Assembly: GCA_964456985.1 (NCBI GenBank)
Contig: CAYWDH010000001.1
Span: 1-64,000, forward strand
Length of the DNA stretch: 64,000 nt
Direction of reading: 5' to 3'
Source: WJMT01 sp964456985
GTDB taxonomy: Bacteria > Acidobacteriota > Aminicenantia > Aminicenantales > Aminicenantaceae
The position numbers were made by a program, and so were the translations under genes. Positions 16,772 to 24,421 of the stretch are shown one piece after another. The stretch's first letter is position 1. Each line of letters begins with the position of its first letter. The notes beneath the pieces are model-generated. The model was not told the origin of the DNA. It did no database searches and saw only the letters and a list, made by a program, of their open reading frames with translations.

Positions 16772-17869
16772 ATGAGATTTATTGGTTCCCCGGTGTTCAA
16801 GAAATATTTTCTTCCAGGATTTGTGTTCCAATCCGTGGTTATTGCCGGAGGCTACGGAACAGGAAGGGAGCTCATTGAATACTTTCTTAAATTCGGACCT
16901 CTGGGTGGACTTCTGGGAATGTTTCTTATTACCACCCTCAGCTGGTCAATCATCCTTGCTGTTACATTTGAATTTTCCCGTAAATTCAAAGCATATGACT
17001 ACAGAACTTTTTTTAAAAAACTTTTGGGGCCAGCATGGCCTGTTTTTGAGATCCTTTATCTTCTCATGTTGTTTCTTGTACTGGCAGTTATCGGGTCCGC
17101 AGCCGGTGTGATTCTTAAAGACAATTTCGGCCTTCCTTATATGCTGGGCGTATGCTTTATGCTCGCAGCTGTTGGGTTTCTCACTTTTAAAGGCAGGAAT
17201 CTGATAGAAAATTTCCTCTCCTCCTGGTCTCTTCTCCTGTATCTAACTTACGGGGCTTTTTTGGTCATCACTTTTTTAAAATTCGGTCCTGAAATCCAAA
17301 AGAATCTATTTTCCTCAGTAACCAAACCTTCATGGATGCTGGGAGGTTTTAAATACGCCCTTTATAATTTGGGCGTCATACCAGCTGTTTTTTTCTGTCT
17401 GACTCACATAAAAACAAGAAGGCAAGCCTTTTCAGCAGGGCTTATGGGCGGTCTTATCGGGATCATTCCGGGTTTTCTTTTTTATTTGGCTGTACTGGGG
17501 CACTACCCGGAGATTCTGCCTGAACCTGTCCCTGCACTCTTTGTCCTCAAACAAATCAACGCTCCGCTTTTCATGATCCTCTTTCAAATTGTTCTCTTCG
17601 GAACTCTCATAGAAACAGGCACCGGATTTATCCATGCAGTCAACGAGCGAATCCAGGCTTCCCTTAAGCTCAGGGGAAAACAGCTCCCCCGTTGGATGAG
17701 GCCAATGATTGCTTCTGGATTGATTGTCATAAGTATAGGGGTCTCAAGCTTCGGTTTGATCAATCTGATTGCTAAAGGGTATGGAACCATAAGCTGGGGA
17801 TTCTTTGTTGTATTTCTCATCCCTCTCCTGACCCTGGGGATTTACAAAATCATAAAATCCAAATCCTAG
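16772..17869 (+). CDS. YkvI-like multispanning membrane protein
   Basis: A 365-residue membrane protein with about ten hydrophobic segments, resembling the YkvI family, which belongs to the amino acid-polyamine-organocation (APC-like, LeuT-fold) transporters. The N-terminal VIAGGYGTGRELIEYF segment, with a broken Gly-rich first helix, is characteristic of the family. The middle TLIETGTGFIHAVNERIQA segment is also typical. The substrate is unknown for the family. There is no good Shine-Dalgarno site before the ATG at 16772, but no better start exists before the first helix. It is a single gene, followed by a repeat-rich gap. Confidence 0.75.
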   Translation: MRFIGSPVFKKYFLPGFVFQSVVIAGGYGTGRELIEYFLKFGPLGGLLGMFLITTLSWSIILAVTFEFSRKFKAYDYRTFFKKLLGPAWPVFEILYLLMLFLVLAVIGSAAGVILKDNFGLPYMLGVCFMLAAVGFLTFKGRNLIENFLSSWSLLLYLTYGAFLVITFLKFGPEIQKNLFSSVTKPSWMLGGFKYALYNLGVIPAVFFCLTHIKTRRQAFSAGLMGGLIGIIPGFLFYLAVLGHYPEILPEPVPALFVLKQINAPLFMILFQIVLFGTLIETGTGFIHAVNERIQASLKLRGKQLPRWMRPMIASGLIVISIGVSSFGLINLIAKGYGTISWGFFVVFLIPLLTLGIYKIIKSKS

Positions 17870-17882
17870 TTCCTTTAACATA

Positions 17883-17900
17883 AATGACCAGGCTAGGAGA
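17883..17900. repeat. 18-bp direct repeat, left copy
   Basis: AATGACCAGGCTAGGAGA occurs here and again at 18149-18166, with the repeat-rich segment between. The right copy spans the stop codon of the minus-strand dehydrogenase gene, so the left copy is a duplicate of that gene's tail. This could be a target duplication or the scar of a rearrangement. Confidence 0.75.
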
Positions 17901-17930
17901 CTGGATCATTCACGAGTCGAGGTCACTGCA
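17901..17930 (+). repeat. Dispersed intergenic repeat, copy C (partial)
   Basis: The stretch TCATTCACGAGTCGAGGTCA matches the ATTCACrAGTCrAGGT core of the repeat copies at 50721-50820 and, on the other strand, 1-90. The sequence after it (a GCAGATGCGAGGCGCAGGG-like block) differs from those copies, so this is a partial or different subtype. Confidence 0.5.
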
Positions 17931-18019
17931 GATGCGAGGCGCAGGGTATGAAGCTGTGGTCCTTCACCGCGAATGCCCTGCAACAAAGCAGATGCTGTGA
18001 GATCGGCTCGCCCGAAGGG

Positions 18020-18146
18020 TAAAAGCTGCCGATAATAGGATAATAGTATAAGTATCAAGAAGCGAAATAACCTTGTAGAGTTTCTTAAAGAACTGTAAAA
18101 ATGTGTAGAACAAGCATGCCAACTATTATATTATCGGCAGCTTTTA
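18020..18146. repeat. Long inverted repeat with 18-bp perfect arms
   Basis: The left arm TAAAAGCTGCCGATAATA (18020-18037) is the exact reverse complement of the right arm (18129-18146). After a 3-base bulge the arms continue for 7 more bases (TAATAGT at 18041-18047, ACTATTA at 18122-18128). The roughly 75-base centre has smaller dyads. Transcribed on either strand it would fold into a stable hairpin. It lies just inside the right 18-bp direct repeat, so it looks like a small inserted element or structured terminator. Confidence 0.75.
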
Positions 18147-18148
18147 TG

Positions 18149-18166
18149 AATGACCAGGCTAGGAGA
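18149..18166. repeat. 18-bp direct repeat, right copy
   Basis: Right partner of the repeat at 17883-17900. It includes the stop codon (CTA on the plus strand) and last codon of the dehydrogenase gene that ends at 18159. Confidence 0.75.
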
Positions 18167-19163
18167 TGGCTGCGCAAGGAGGAAGATCTTTCATGACTTT
18201 CAATCCGGAAGAAGCCTGAAAGACTTTTGGAATGGAGTTGACAGTCACAGCAACCGTTCCGATATCGCCGTGGACGCCTCCTATAATTTTCTGATGAATA
18301 TCAGGAACTCCGGTTATAAATATCTCATCATACTCTTCCTCTACAGCAGCGTGAGCGTTAAAAACCAATGTGATGACTTCCTTCCCCTTGACGCTTCCAA
18401 ATGCTGTACTGGACAATCCAACAACTTTTCCGGATTTGATCGTTCCTAATCCTGTGTCCACATCACTTTCACCCAACACGGGTGTGGGAGGAGCTTCCAC
18501 AGCTTCATCTAGATTCCAGCCTAATCCCTCGGCTATCATATAGATGGATTCCAGCAAGCCCACATGACCGGTTATTTCTTTCTTCTCTATTTTTTCATGG
18601 AATTCCTTCCGGGTTAAACCGGTCCCTACTTTTTTCTGAAAAGGAATCCTTCGTTTTGAAGAATCCATCATTCGAACAACCTTGACCCGGCTGACCTCTA
18701 AACACGGCGCTGTTAAAACAAGAGGAAGCGTATCCATGAGAAATCCAGGATTGATCCCGGTTCCAGTAGCCGTTACCCCTTTTTCCTTTGCAAGCCTGTC
18801 AATTTGAGCTGCTTCCTCAGGTTCGCTGCGCCAGGGAAACGAAAGCTCCTCACAGGTAGAGATCACATTTAAACCTGCCTCCATACAGAGGATTATCTGA
18901 GAAGCCACATCTTTGAGGTATGAGGTAGTGGCAACTACAGCAGCCTGAGCCTTTTTATCTGACAAGACTTTTTCCGCATCTTTTTCTATTATTATGCCTA
19001 TCTTTTTTTTATCAGGGAAAAGCTCGCCTAAATCCTTCCCCACTAGAGCGGGGGCAGTATCAACAGCCCCTCTTATCTCAAGACTTTTTTTGTGGTGTAT
19101 AGTATGGGCTATTTTCCTTCCCATAACCCCGCAGCCATAGATTATGACGCCTAACTTACTCAT
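18159..19163 (-). CDS. Dihydrodipicolinate reductase-like / 2,4-diaminopentanoate dehydrogenase-like protein
   Basis: A 334-residue NAD(P)-dependent dehydrogenase. The N-terminus is a Rossmann fold with GVIIYGCGVMGRKIA, followed by VVATTSY and the NVISTCEELSFP segment. The later GTGINPGFLMDTLPL segment is characteristic of the 2,4-diaminopentanoate dehydrogenase branch (ornithine breakdown) of the dihydrodipicolinate reductase superfamily. It would act on a 2,4-diamino acid or an amino acid imine; the true substrate is uncertain. It is the last gene of a three-gene operon behind an aminotransferase (28 bases) and a Na+ symporter. Its tail is duplicated at 17883. Confidence 0.8.
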   Translation of the reverse strand: MSKLGVIIYGCGVMGRKIAHTIHHKKSLEIRGAVDTAPALVGKDLGELFPDKKKIGIIIEKDAEKVLSDKKAQAAVVATTSYLKDVASQIILCMEAGLNVISTCEELSFPWRSEPEEAAQIDRLAKEKGVTATGTGINPGFLMDTLPLVLTAPCLEVSRVKVVRMMDSSKRRIPFQKKVGTGLTRKEFHEKIEKKEITGHVGLLESIYMIAEGLGWNLDEAVEAPPTPVLGESDVDTGLGTIKSGKVVGLSSTAFGSVKGKEVITLVFNAHAAVEEEYDEIFITGVPDIHQKIIGGVHGDIGTVAVTVNSIPKVFQASSGLKVMKDLPPCAAIS

Positions 19164-19191
19164 TTCTATGATCCTTCCATTATTCTGTTAT

Positions 19192-20595
19192 TTATAACAA
19201 ATCTTGAACATGATAGTCTTTCCATTTCCGGGCAATTCTTTCCACAGCATCCAAAGATGTCTGTATTTCCTCTTCCTTATGAGATACGGAAAGAGCTCCG
19301 TAGCCATGAAAAGTGTGGAACCCCTCTACTATCATAGCTAACTTAAAGGCCATCTCTCTCAATTCAATATCAATCACTTCTGGATTCCAAACCTGCTCAG
19401 GGGAAGTCACCTTTTCAATGTTTTTGCGCAGGAATTGAACCCCGATACAAGAACTGTTTTCCGCAATATCTTCTCCCGTCCCCGTGCATTTCACATTGAA
19501 TCCATAAGTGGAAAAGATATCCTCAACGCTCTTCCTGACTTTGGCCCCGAGTCTGCCAATTTGAGGGTATATCTCAGACTCATGAGCAATAAGATACTCG
19601 AGATACGTAGCACCGGCCAGCATTGAGGCGGGATGACCGGAAAAAGTCCCTCCTTCGAATTTGACCCGATTTTCTTTTCCGGCATCCGGGCTGCATAGAG
19701 ACAAAATTGCCTTATCTCCTGCTACAGCACTGACCGGCATTCCTCCTCCTATAGCTTTCCCGAATACCGTTAATTCAGGCTTTATTCCATATAAGCTCTG
19801 GACTGGACCCGCATGGAACCTGAAGCCTGATATGACTTCATCAAAGATCAAAACAGCACCATATTTTTTGGTCAAATCTCTGGCTCTCTGAAGATAACTT
19901 TTGGAAGAAAATATAAAACCTCCTGCCCCTATAAAAGGTTCTATGATAAAACATGCGATCCGTTCTCCATATTTTTTAAACATATCTTCAAGGTCAGGTA
20001 TATCATTAAAACGGGTCACTAATATCATGGAATCAGCTGAAGGCGGAAGACCCGCGGATTCTATGTGATTCAGCCCACCCTGGTAAGAAGTAATCCCCTT
20101 TAATGCATACGGATGCGCTCCATGCCAGCCCCCGCCAACTTTCAGTACTTTTTCTCTCTTTGTGTATGCTTTGGCCATCATCACAGCATACATGGAAGCT
20201 AATGTGCCGCTGGTCGTAAACCTGATTTTATCCGCTTTCGTTCTGTTCAGAATAAGCTCGGCCAGTTTTCTCTGAGCTTGTTCGGGGAAACCAGTCTCTA
20301 GCCCCTGACCTTTACTGAAATAATCCCTTAATCTATCAACAACAATATCCGGATTATGTCCAAGAATATTTGCGAAATGGCCCTGCCAGAAATCAACATA
20401 AACATTTCCGTCTTCATCCCAGATTTTCGATCCTTTGCATTTAACCGGATAAATAGGGAACGGAGGAAAAAGCCTTAGATTATGACTTCCCCCTTTGATC
20501 TGATAATGGGAAGCCGATGTATAAATCATCCCCGATTTCTTGTTTTTCGAGGAGTATTCCTCTGTTAGTTTTTCTATAAATTCACTGCGCTTCAT
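19192..20595 (-). CDS. Class III aminotransferase (glutamate-1-semialdehyde aminomutase-like)
   Basis: A 467-residue PLP enzyme of the class III aminotransferase family. Landmarks are FTTSGTLASMYAVMMAKAY (phosphate site), GGGWHGAHPYALKG, Asp252 in LIFDEVISGFRF, PLP Lys280 in VFGKAIGGGMPVSA and TFSGHPASMLAGATYLEYL. The wording is close to glutamate-1-semialdehyde 2,1-aminomutases, but the long N-terminus and the lack of heme genes argue for another amino-group transfer or shift. The neighbours, a diaminopentanoate dehydrogenase-like protein and a symporter, suggest uptake and breakdown of an amino compound. The gene is 28 bases before the dehydrogenase. Confidence 0.85.
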   Translation of the reverse strand: MKRSEFIEKLTEEYSSKNKKSGMIYTSASHYQIKGGSHNLRLFPPFPIYPVKCKGSKIWDEDGNVYVDFWQGHFANILGHNPDIVVDRLRDYFSKGQGLETGFPEQAQRKLAELILNRTKADKIRFTTSGTLASMYAVMMAKAYTKREKVLKVGGGWHGAHPYALKGITSYQGGLNHIESAGLPPSADSMILVTRFNDIPDLEDMFKKYGERIACFIIEPFIGAGGFIFSSKSYLQRARDLTKKYGAVLIFDEVISGFRFHAGPVQSLYGIKPELTVFGKAIGGGMPVSAVAGDKAILSLCSPDAGKENRVKFEGGTFSGHPASMLAGATYLEYLIAHESEIYPQIGRLGAKVRKSVEDIFSTYGFNVKCTGTGEDIAENSSCIGVQFLRKNIEKVTSPEQVWNPEVIDIELREMAFKLAMIVEGFHTFHGYGALSVSHKEEEIQTSLDAVERIARKWKDYHVQDLL

Positions 20596-20666
20596 TGTTT
20601 TTTCCTCACTCAGTCTATAACATTATGCTAAACACTTAAAGTCCTTCTTATTCCTCTCTTTTCTCA

Positions 20667-22250
20667 TTACCAGAACAAGATGTACAAAACAATCGTGACC
20701 GCAATGACACACAATCCGAGCCACAACACCGAAGGGGTTGGTCTCATATCGAATTCTTTTCGAACCGGCATGATTTTGAGCTTTTTTAGAGGCTTAACCA
20801 GAGTTATTATAGCCATAACAGCTATGATGAATACAAAAGTGATGGCCATCCGGTTGAGAAAAGCAATAGACCCGATGGTCAAACCCCAATTATTGAACAA
20901 CGGCACATTACCAAAGAATATCAAGAGAATGGCATAGACTATTGGATTTAAGATCAGGGCCCAAAGGCCGGCTGATTCAGGAGCCTTTTTAAAAATCAAT
21001 CCAAATGCGAATGCAGCCAGAACACCCGGAGAAATAAAACCCTGGAATTCCTGGATATAAGTAAAAATTCCCTGAAGACTGGGATGGCTAAGAGCTGGAG
21101 CAATCAGACAGCCTATGACCACAAAGAGCATGGTCATGATCCGCCCTACGCCGATAACTGTTTTTTCAGAAGCATCTTTTTTCCAATGCCGTTTAAAAAG
21201 ATCCATTGTGAAAATCGTGGAAGCTGAATTCAGCATGGAGGCAAGAGAGCTGATCACTGCTCCGGCAATAGCAGCAAAAATAAAACCCCGTACTCCCAAA
21301 GGGATCAGATTTTTTATAAGCAGGGGGTAAGCGGCATCTGTGGTGGCACCAGGTGCAGTGAGTTGGTCAGTATATAGCTGAAAAGCCATAATTCCGGGAA
21401 ATATGATAATAAAAGGGATGATCAATTTAAGACCAGCTGCAAATACCACCCCAAGCTGGCCCTGCTTCAGGTTTTTAGCAGCAAGAGTTCTCTGGCATAT
21501 GTATTGATTAAGACCCCAGTAATAAAAATTAGGGATCCATAAACCTATAACCAGAGCAGTCCAGGGAAGCACTGGATGGTCTTTTGGAAGAATCATATGA
21601 AGCTTGTCAGCATTCACTTCTAAAAAATTCTCGAGACCTCCTACAGCATGAAGGGCGAGAAAAAGAGTGATAGCACCTCCCACTATAAGGGCAGTCCCTT
21701 GAAAAAGGTCAGCCCAGGCTACAGCTTTAAGCCCTCCCCATGTTGTATATAGCGCGGCAATCCCTCCAATCAGCCACACAGCATGAGTCATTTTAAGTCC
21801 GAAGATAGTATGAAGAGTCAAGCCGCCTGAATAGATAACTGCAGAAATGGTGACAAAAACATAAATCAGCATGGTATAAAAGGCCATAAGCCCTCTTGCC
21901 GCTGAATTATAACGATATTCCAGATATTCAGGTATGGTGAAAATACCGCTTCTCAGAAATTTCGGAAGGAAGAACAATCCCACAAGAACAATGCAAATGG
22001 CCGCCATCCATTCATAACTGGCAACCGCCATCCCTGCGATGCCCGCACCCTGGCCGGACATCCCCACAAAATGTTCTGTGGATATATTAGCCGCTATCAG
22101 CGAAAGGCCTATGAAAGGCCATAGAAGCCCGCGGCTTGCCAAGAAGAAATCCTCTCCGGTCTTTCTTTTTCGGCTCTTATAAAGACTGACTCCGACAACC
22201 ACGGCAAAAAAGAGAAGGAAGAGGCCAATATCCAAAAAAGTAAGCTCCAT
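20667..22250 (-). CDS. Sodium:solute symporter (SSS/SGLT family)
   Basis: A 527-residue membrane protein of the sodium:solute symporter family with about 13-14 helices. Typical segments are GEDFFLASRGLLWPFIGLSLIAANIS near the N-terminus, the PEYLEYRYNSAARG segment after helix 3 and the IYVFVTISAVIYSGG region. The FFLASR wording is like the sugar/inositol SGLT branch. It would import a solute with Na+. It leads a minus-strand operon with an aminotransferase and a dehydrogenase, so the solute may be an amino compound or amino sugar. AAGGTGAG before the ATG is the ribosome binding site. Confidence 0.88.
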   Translation of the reverse strand: MELTFLDIGLFLLFFAVVVGVSLYKSRKRKTGEDFFLASRGLLWPFIGLSLIAANISTEHFVGMSGQGAGIAGMAVASYEWMAAICIVLVGLFFLPKFLRSGIFTIPEYLEYRYNSAARGLMAFYTMLIYVFVTISAVIYSGGLTLHTIFGLKMTHAVWLIGGIAALYTTWGGLKAVAWADLFQGTALIVGGAITLFLALHAVGGLENFLEVNADKLHMILPKDHPVLPWTALVIGLWIPNFYYWGLNQYICQRTLAAKNLKQGQLGVVFAAGLKLIIPFIIIFPGIMAFQLYTDQLTAPGATTDAAYPLLIKNLIPLGVRGFIFAAIAGAVISSLASMLNSASTIFTMDLFKRHWKKDASEKTVIGVGRIMTMLFVVIGCLIAPALSHPSLQGIFTYIQEFQGFISPGVLAAFAFGLIFKKAPESAGLWALILNPIVYAILLIFFGNVPLFNNWGLTIGSIAFLNRMAITFVFIIAVMAIITLVKPLKKLKIMPVRKEFDMRPTPSVLWLGLCVIAVTIVLYILFW

Positions 22251-22377
22251 GTTATCTCACCTTATCAGTAATTGTGTTTTCTCGGCTAACCATGTGTCAT
22301 TTTCTATTGATGATTGGCACTAAAGATTAATTGTTTAATTTAATCCCTTCCATCTTAAAATGCAAATTTTTTATTTC

Positions 22378-22406
22378 TTGATTAATCATTATTGAGAATG
22401 TATAGT
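22378..22406 (+). promoter_or_regulatory. Predicted promoter of sulfotransferase gene
   Basis: TTGATT at 22378-22383 and TATAGT at 22401-22406 are 17 bases apart. Transcription would start near 22413. That makes a GTG start at 22405 impossible from this promoter and supports the ATG at 22468. Confidence 0.45.
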
Positions 22407-22467
22407 GAGTTTTCAATACTATTTAAAATTAAAAAAAATAAATAACAGTCGTCATAACACAATAAAT

Positions 22468-23232
22468 ATGAAAACGGTCGTCATCCTTTCCATGCCCCGG
22501 AGCGGTTCTTCTCTTCTTTCAGGAGTCCTTTACCGCCTGGGAGTCTGGATGGGAAAAGAAGAAAACATGAAAATAGGCAGACATCTGAACAAATTCGGAT
22601 GCTATGAAAATCAAGATTTTATCGGATTTAATGAATACATGCTCTTTAAGTCCAGAAGACTTTTGGACCAGGCACGAAGGCTTAACCACAGCGATGGTCT
22701 CGTAGAAAAGGCGGTCAAAGACCATGAAGACCGGATCATAGAAATCATCCGAAAAAACGAAAGGGAACTCTGGGGATTTAAAAATCCCACTATGATATAT
22801 ACCCTCCCCTATTTTCATCATCATCTCAAAAATACCTATTACATCAGTTTAAAACGCGACTCTAAAAGTATTGCGGATTCTCTAAAAAGAGCCGCGAAGT
22901 TCAAAAACTGGCTTCCTGAAATAAGACATGAATTCCTCTACTTTTCTCTAATCGAAAAACTTCAGATTATAATGCGTTTCATTAAGGTCTTTTTAACATC
23001 TGGCTTTATCTTTACCCATGAATACCTTTACGAAGAAATCGCAAACGATGGTTACAAAAGAATAGACGATTTCATGAAAGACAAAAAATGCCTTGACCTT
23101 AAACTCATCGACCTTCTGGAAGACTCTGAGAATACCATCCGAAAAATCACTGATTTCCTTGACATAGCCCCATCCAAGGAACAAATAAGGGATGCGTTGA
23201 GTTTCATAAGGCCTGATTTAATAATATCCTGA
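22468..23232 (+). CDS. Sulfotransferase-family protein
   Basis: A protein of 254 residues that begins with the sulfotransferase phosphosulfate loop, VVILSMPRSGSSLLSG, which binds the 5'-phosphosulfate of PAPS. The later KNPTMIYTLPYF and YISLKRDSKSIADSLKRA segments resemble the family's 3'-phosphate binding motif (Arg then Ser). It would transfer sulfate to a carbohydrate, lipid or other acceptor. An earlier in-frame GTG at 22405 would overlap the predicted -10 box and adds a basic, unconserved leader, so I place the start at 22468. It is followed 18 bases later by a small methyltransferase-like remnant. Confidence 0.8.
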   Translation: MKTVVILSMPRSGSSLLSGVLYRLGVWMGKEENMKIGRHLNKFGCYENQDFIGFNEYMLFKSRRLLDQARRLNHSDGLVEKAVKDHEDRIIEIIRKNERELWGFKNPTMIYTLPYFHHHLKNTYYISLKRDSKSIADSLKRAAKFKNWLPEIRHEFLYFSLIEKLQIIMRFIKVFLTSGFIFTHEYLYEEIANDGYKRIDDFMKDKKCLDLKLIDLLEDSENTIRKITDFLDIAPSKEQIRDALSFIRPDLIIS

Positions 23233-23250
23233 TAAAAGGTAATTGCGAGA

Positions 23251-23499
23251 ATGCTGAATGAAATCTTCTATGAAATGTTCAAGCAGATGCCAAGGCAGGG
23301 TCCCGGCAAGGCAGAATACACAAAAGACGCCTGGGATGAATTCTACGCGGCTTTAGAAGTAATCACCATCAGAATGCAAGAGAAATACAAAAACAATAAG
23401 GAAGCGGGAAAAATCATTGACTATGCTGTCAGAGAGATTGAAACCTATGAGAAGTTCGGTGAATTTTACGGTTATGTTTTTTTTATTATGAAAAATTAA
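23251..23499 (+). pseudogene. Small protein resembling an internally deleted SAM methyltransferase
   Basis: An 82-residue frame 18 bases after the sulfotransferase gene. The first 25 residues, with MFKQMPRQGPGKAEYTKDAW, look like the N-terminus of class I SAM-dependent methyltransferases (usual wording PRQGPG...T..A). The last 35, ending in EKFGEFYGYVFFIMKN, look like the C-terminus of the same family. The central Rossmann fold with the SAM-binding Gly motif is missing, so activity as a methyltransferase is not expected. It is either a remnant of an in-frame deletion or a small protein of unknown role. The family match is from memory of consensus wording. Confidence 0.5.
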
Positions 23500-23518
23500 T
23501 ACCGGAAACAAACGAAAT

Positions 23519-23734
23519 TCAATCCTCCTGATTCGGCTCATATGAGAGAACATCCCCGGGCTGACAACCTAGAGTTTTGCAAATGGCATCCAAGGTGGAA
23601 AACCGGACAGCCCGAGCATGCCCCTGCTTGAGAATGGATAGATTTTGAACTGTTATTCCGACTTTTTTTGAAAGTTCTGTTAAGGTCATTTTCCTTTTTA
23701 CCAGCATAAGGTCCAGGTTGATTTGAATAGACAT
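23519..23734 (-). CDS. XRE-family helix-turn-helix regulator (Cro/CI type, short)
   Basis: A 71-residue DNA-binding protein consisting of little more than one HTH_3 domain: LDLMLVKRKMTLTELSKKVGITVQNLSILKQGHARAVRFSTLDAICKTLGCQPGDVLSYE. The segment order matches YozG-like regulators, which are often paired with a DUF2975 membrane protein, as here (12 bases upstream). It probably controls its own operon; a predicted promoter and an inverted repeat lie before the DUF2975 gene. The bacterial target beyond autoregulation is unknown. Confidence 0.9.
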   Translation of the reverse strand: MSIQINLDLMLVKRKMTLTELSKKVGITVQNLSILKQGHARAVRFSTLDAICKTLGCQPGDVLSYEPNQED

Positions 23735-23746
23735 TGTGCACCGCTT

Positions 23747-24253
23747 TTATATAGTAAGGTTTTTTTCTTTCTGGAGCTCTAATCCTGACTCAAACACCTT
23801 GCCAATGACCAGAATCCCCAATCCTATTATTAACAGTTTGAAAAAACCATCCAAGACTAAGTCTATAAAACCAGCAGAACTGAAAGTGCTCTCAAATCCT
23901 TGAATCAGGATTTTTCCTATAATATTAATGGGTATAAGAACAAAGACAGCATAGGCTATGTTTTTTATATACTGGACATTGGCCACTTCAAATGGAGATT
24001 TTGCTTTTATCGAACGAAGTATCTTCCGGAGATAAAAAATGATCAGCACAAAAATGATTGAGTTTAAAAATCCGGACAGAGATATCCCTGTTTGAACCAT
24101 AAAGTTTTTATCTCCCCCTGACCTGGCGATCATCACAAAACACATTATAAGGTACACAACCAGTCCCACAACAGCAAAGACCCAGATGATATCGACTAAG
24201 AGAGAAAAAACCCTGAGATATGAAGATTGAGCTTCTTTTTTGTCTTTTCTCAT
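23747..24253 (-). CDS. DUF2975 membrane protein
   Basis: A 168-residue membrane protein with four predicted helices, at about residues 17-40, 55-80, 95-115 and 130-155. The KSPFEVANVQYIKNIAY segment between helices 2 and 3 is the DUF2975 hallmark. The function is unknown; genes of this family nearly always precede a short XRE regulator, as here, and may act as membrane sensors for it. The start has the strong site AAGGAG 7 bases upstream. The two genes form an operon with a TTGACA-N17-TATATT promoter. Confidence 0.85.
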   Translation of the reverse strand: MRKDKKEAQSSYLRVFSLLVDIIWVFAVVGLVVYLIMCFVMIARSGGDKNFMVQTGISLSGFLNSIIFVLIIFYLRKILRSIKAKSPFEVANVQYIKNIAYAVFVLIPINIIGKILIQGFESTFSSAGFIDLVLDGFFKLLIIGLGILVIGKVFESGLELQKEKNLTI

Positions 24254-24277
24254 TCATCACTCCTTTACTTTTTTTTT

Positions 24278-24306
24278 AATATAAGTGATGATTTATCGTT
24301 TGTCAA
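24278..24306 (-). promoter_or_regulatory. Predicted promoter of DUF2975-XRE operon
   Basis: On the minus strand, TTGACA (24301-24306) and TATATT (24278-24283) are 17 bases apart, a near-consensus housekeeping promoter. The start codon follows about 25 bases after the -10 box. Confidence 0.6.
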
Positions 24307-24315
24307 GTATTTTTT

Positions 24316-24349
24316 ATTGAATATCGTTAATTTGTTAATGATTTTCAAT
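24316..24349. promoter_or_regulatory. Inverted repeat upstream of DUF2975-XRE promoter
   Basis: ATTGAATATCGTTAA (24316-24330) and TTAATGATTTTCAAT (24335-24349) are reverse complements at 13 of 15 positions around a 4-base centre. It lies 10 bases before the -35 box and is a candidate operator for the XRE protein of the operon. Confidence 0.45.
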
Positions 24350-24421
24350 ATGTTTCGATAAAGAACAATCCTTCACTTTTTTGGGATCAAACGGTAGCGA
24401 AAGTCCCTTTTTGGTTTCCGC

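Noticed and set aside
18103..18132. CTATTATATTA inside the inverted repeat as a promoter
   Set aside because: The bases match the -10 region of other promoters here, but no TTGACT-like box lies 18 bases upstream; the match is explained by the repeat arm.
22405..22467. GTG at 22405 as start of the sulfotransferase gene
   Set aside because: It overlaps the -10 box of a well-spaced promoter, and the sulfotransferase loop begins right after the ATG at 22468.
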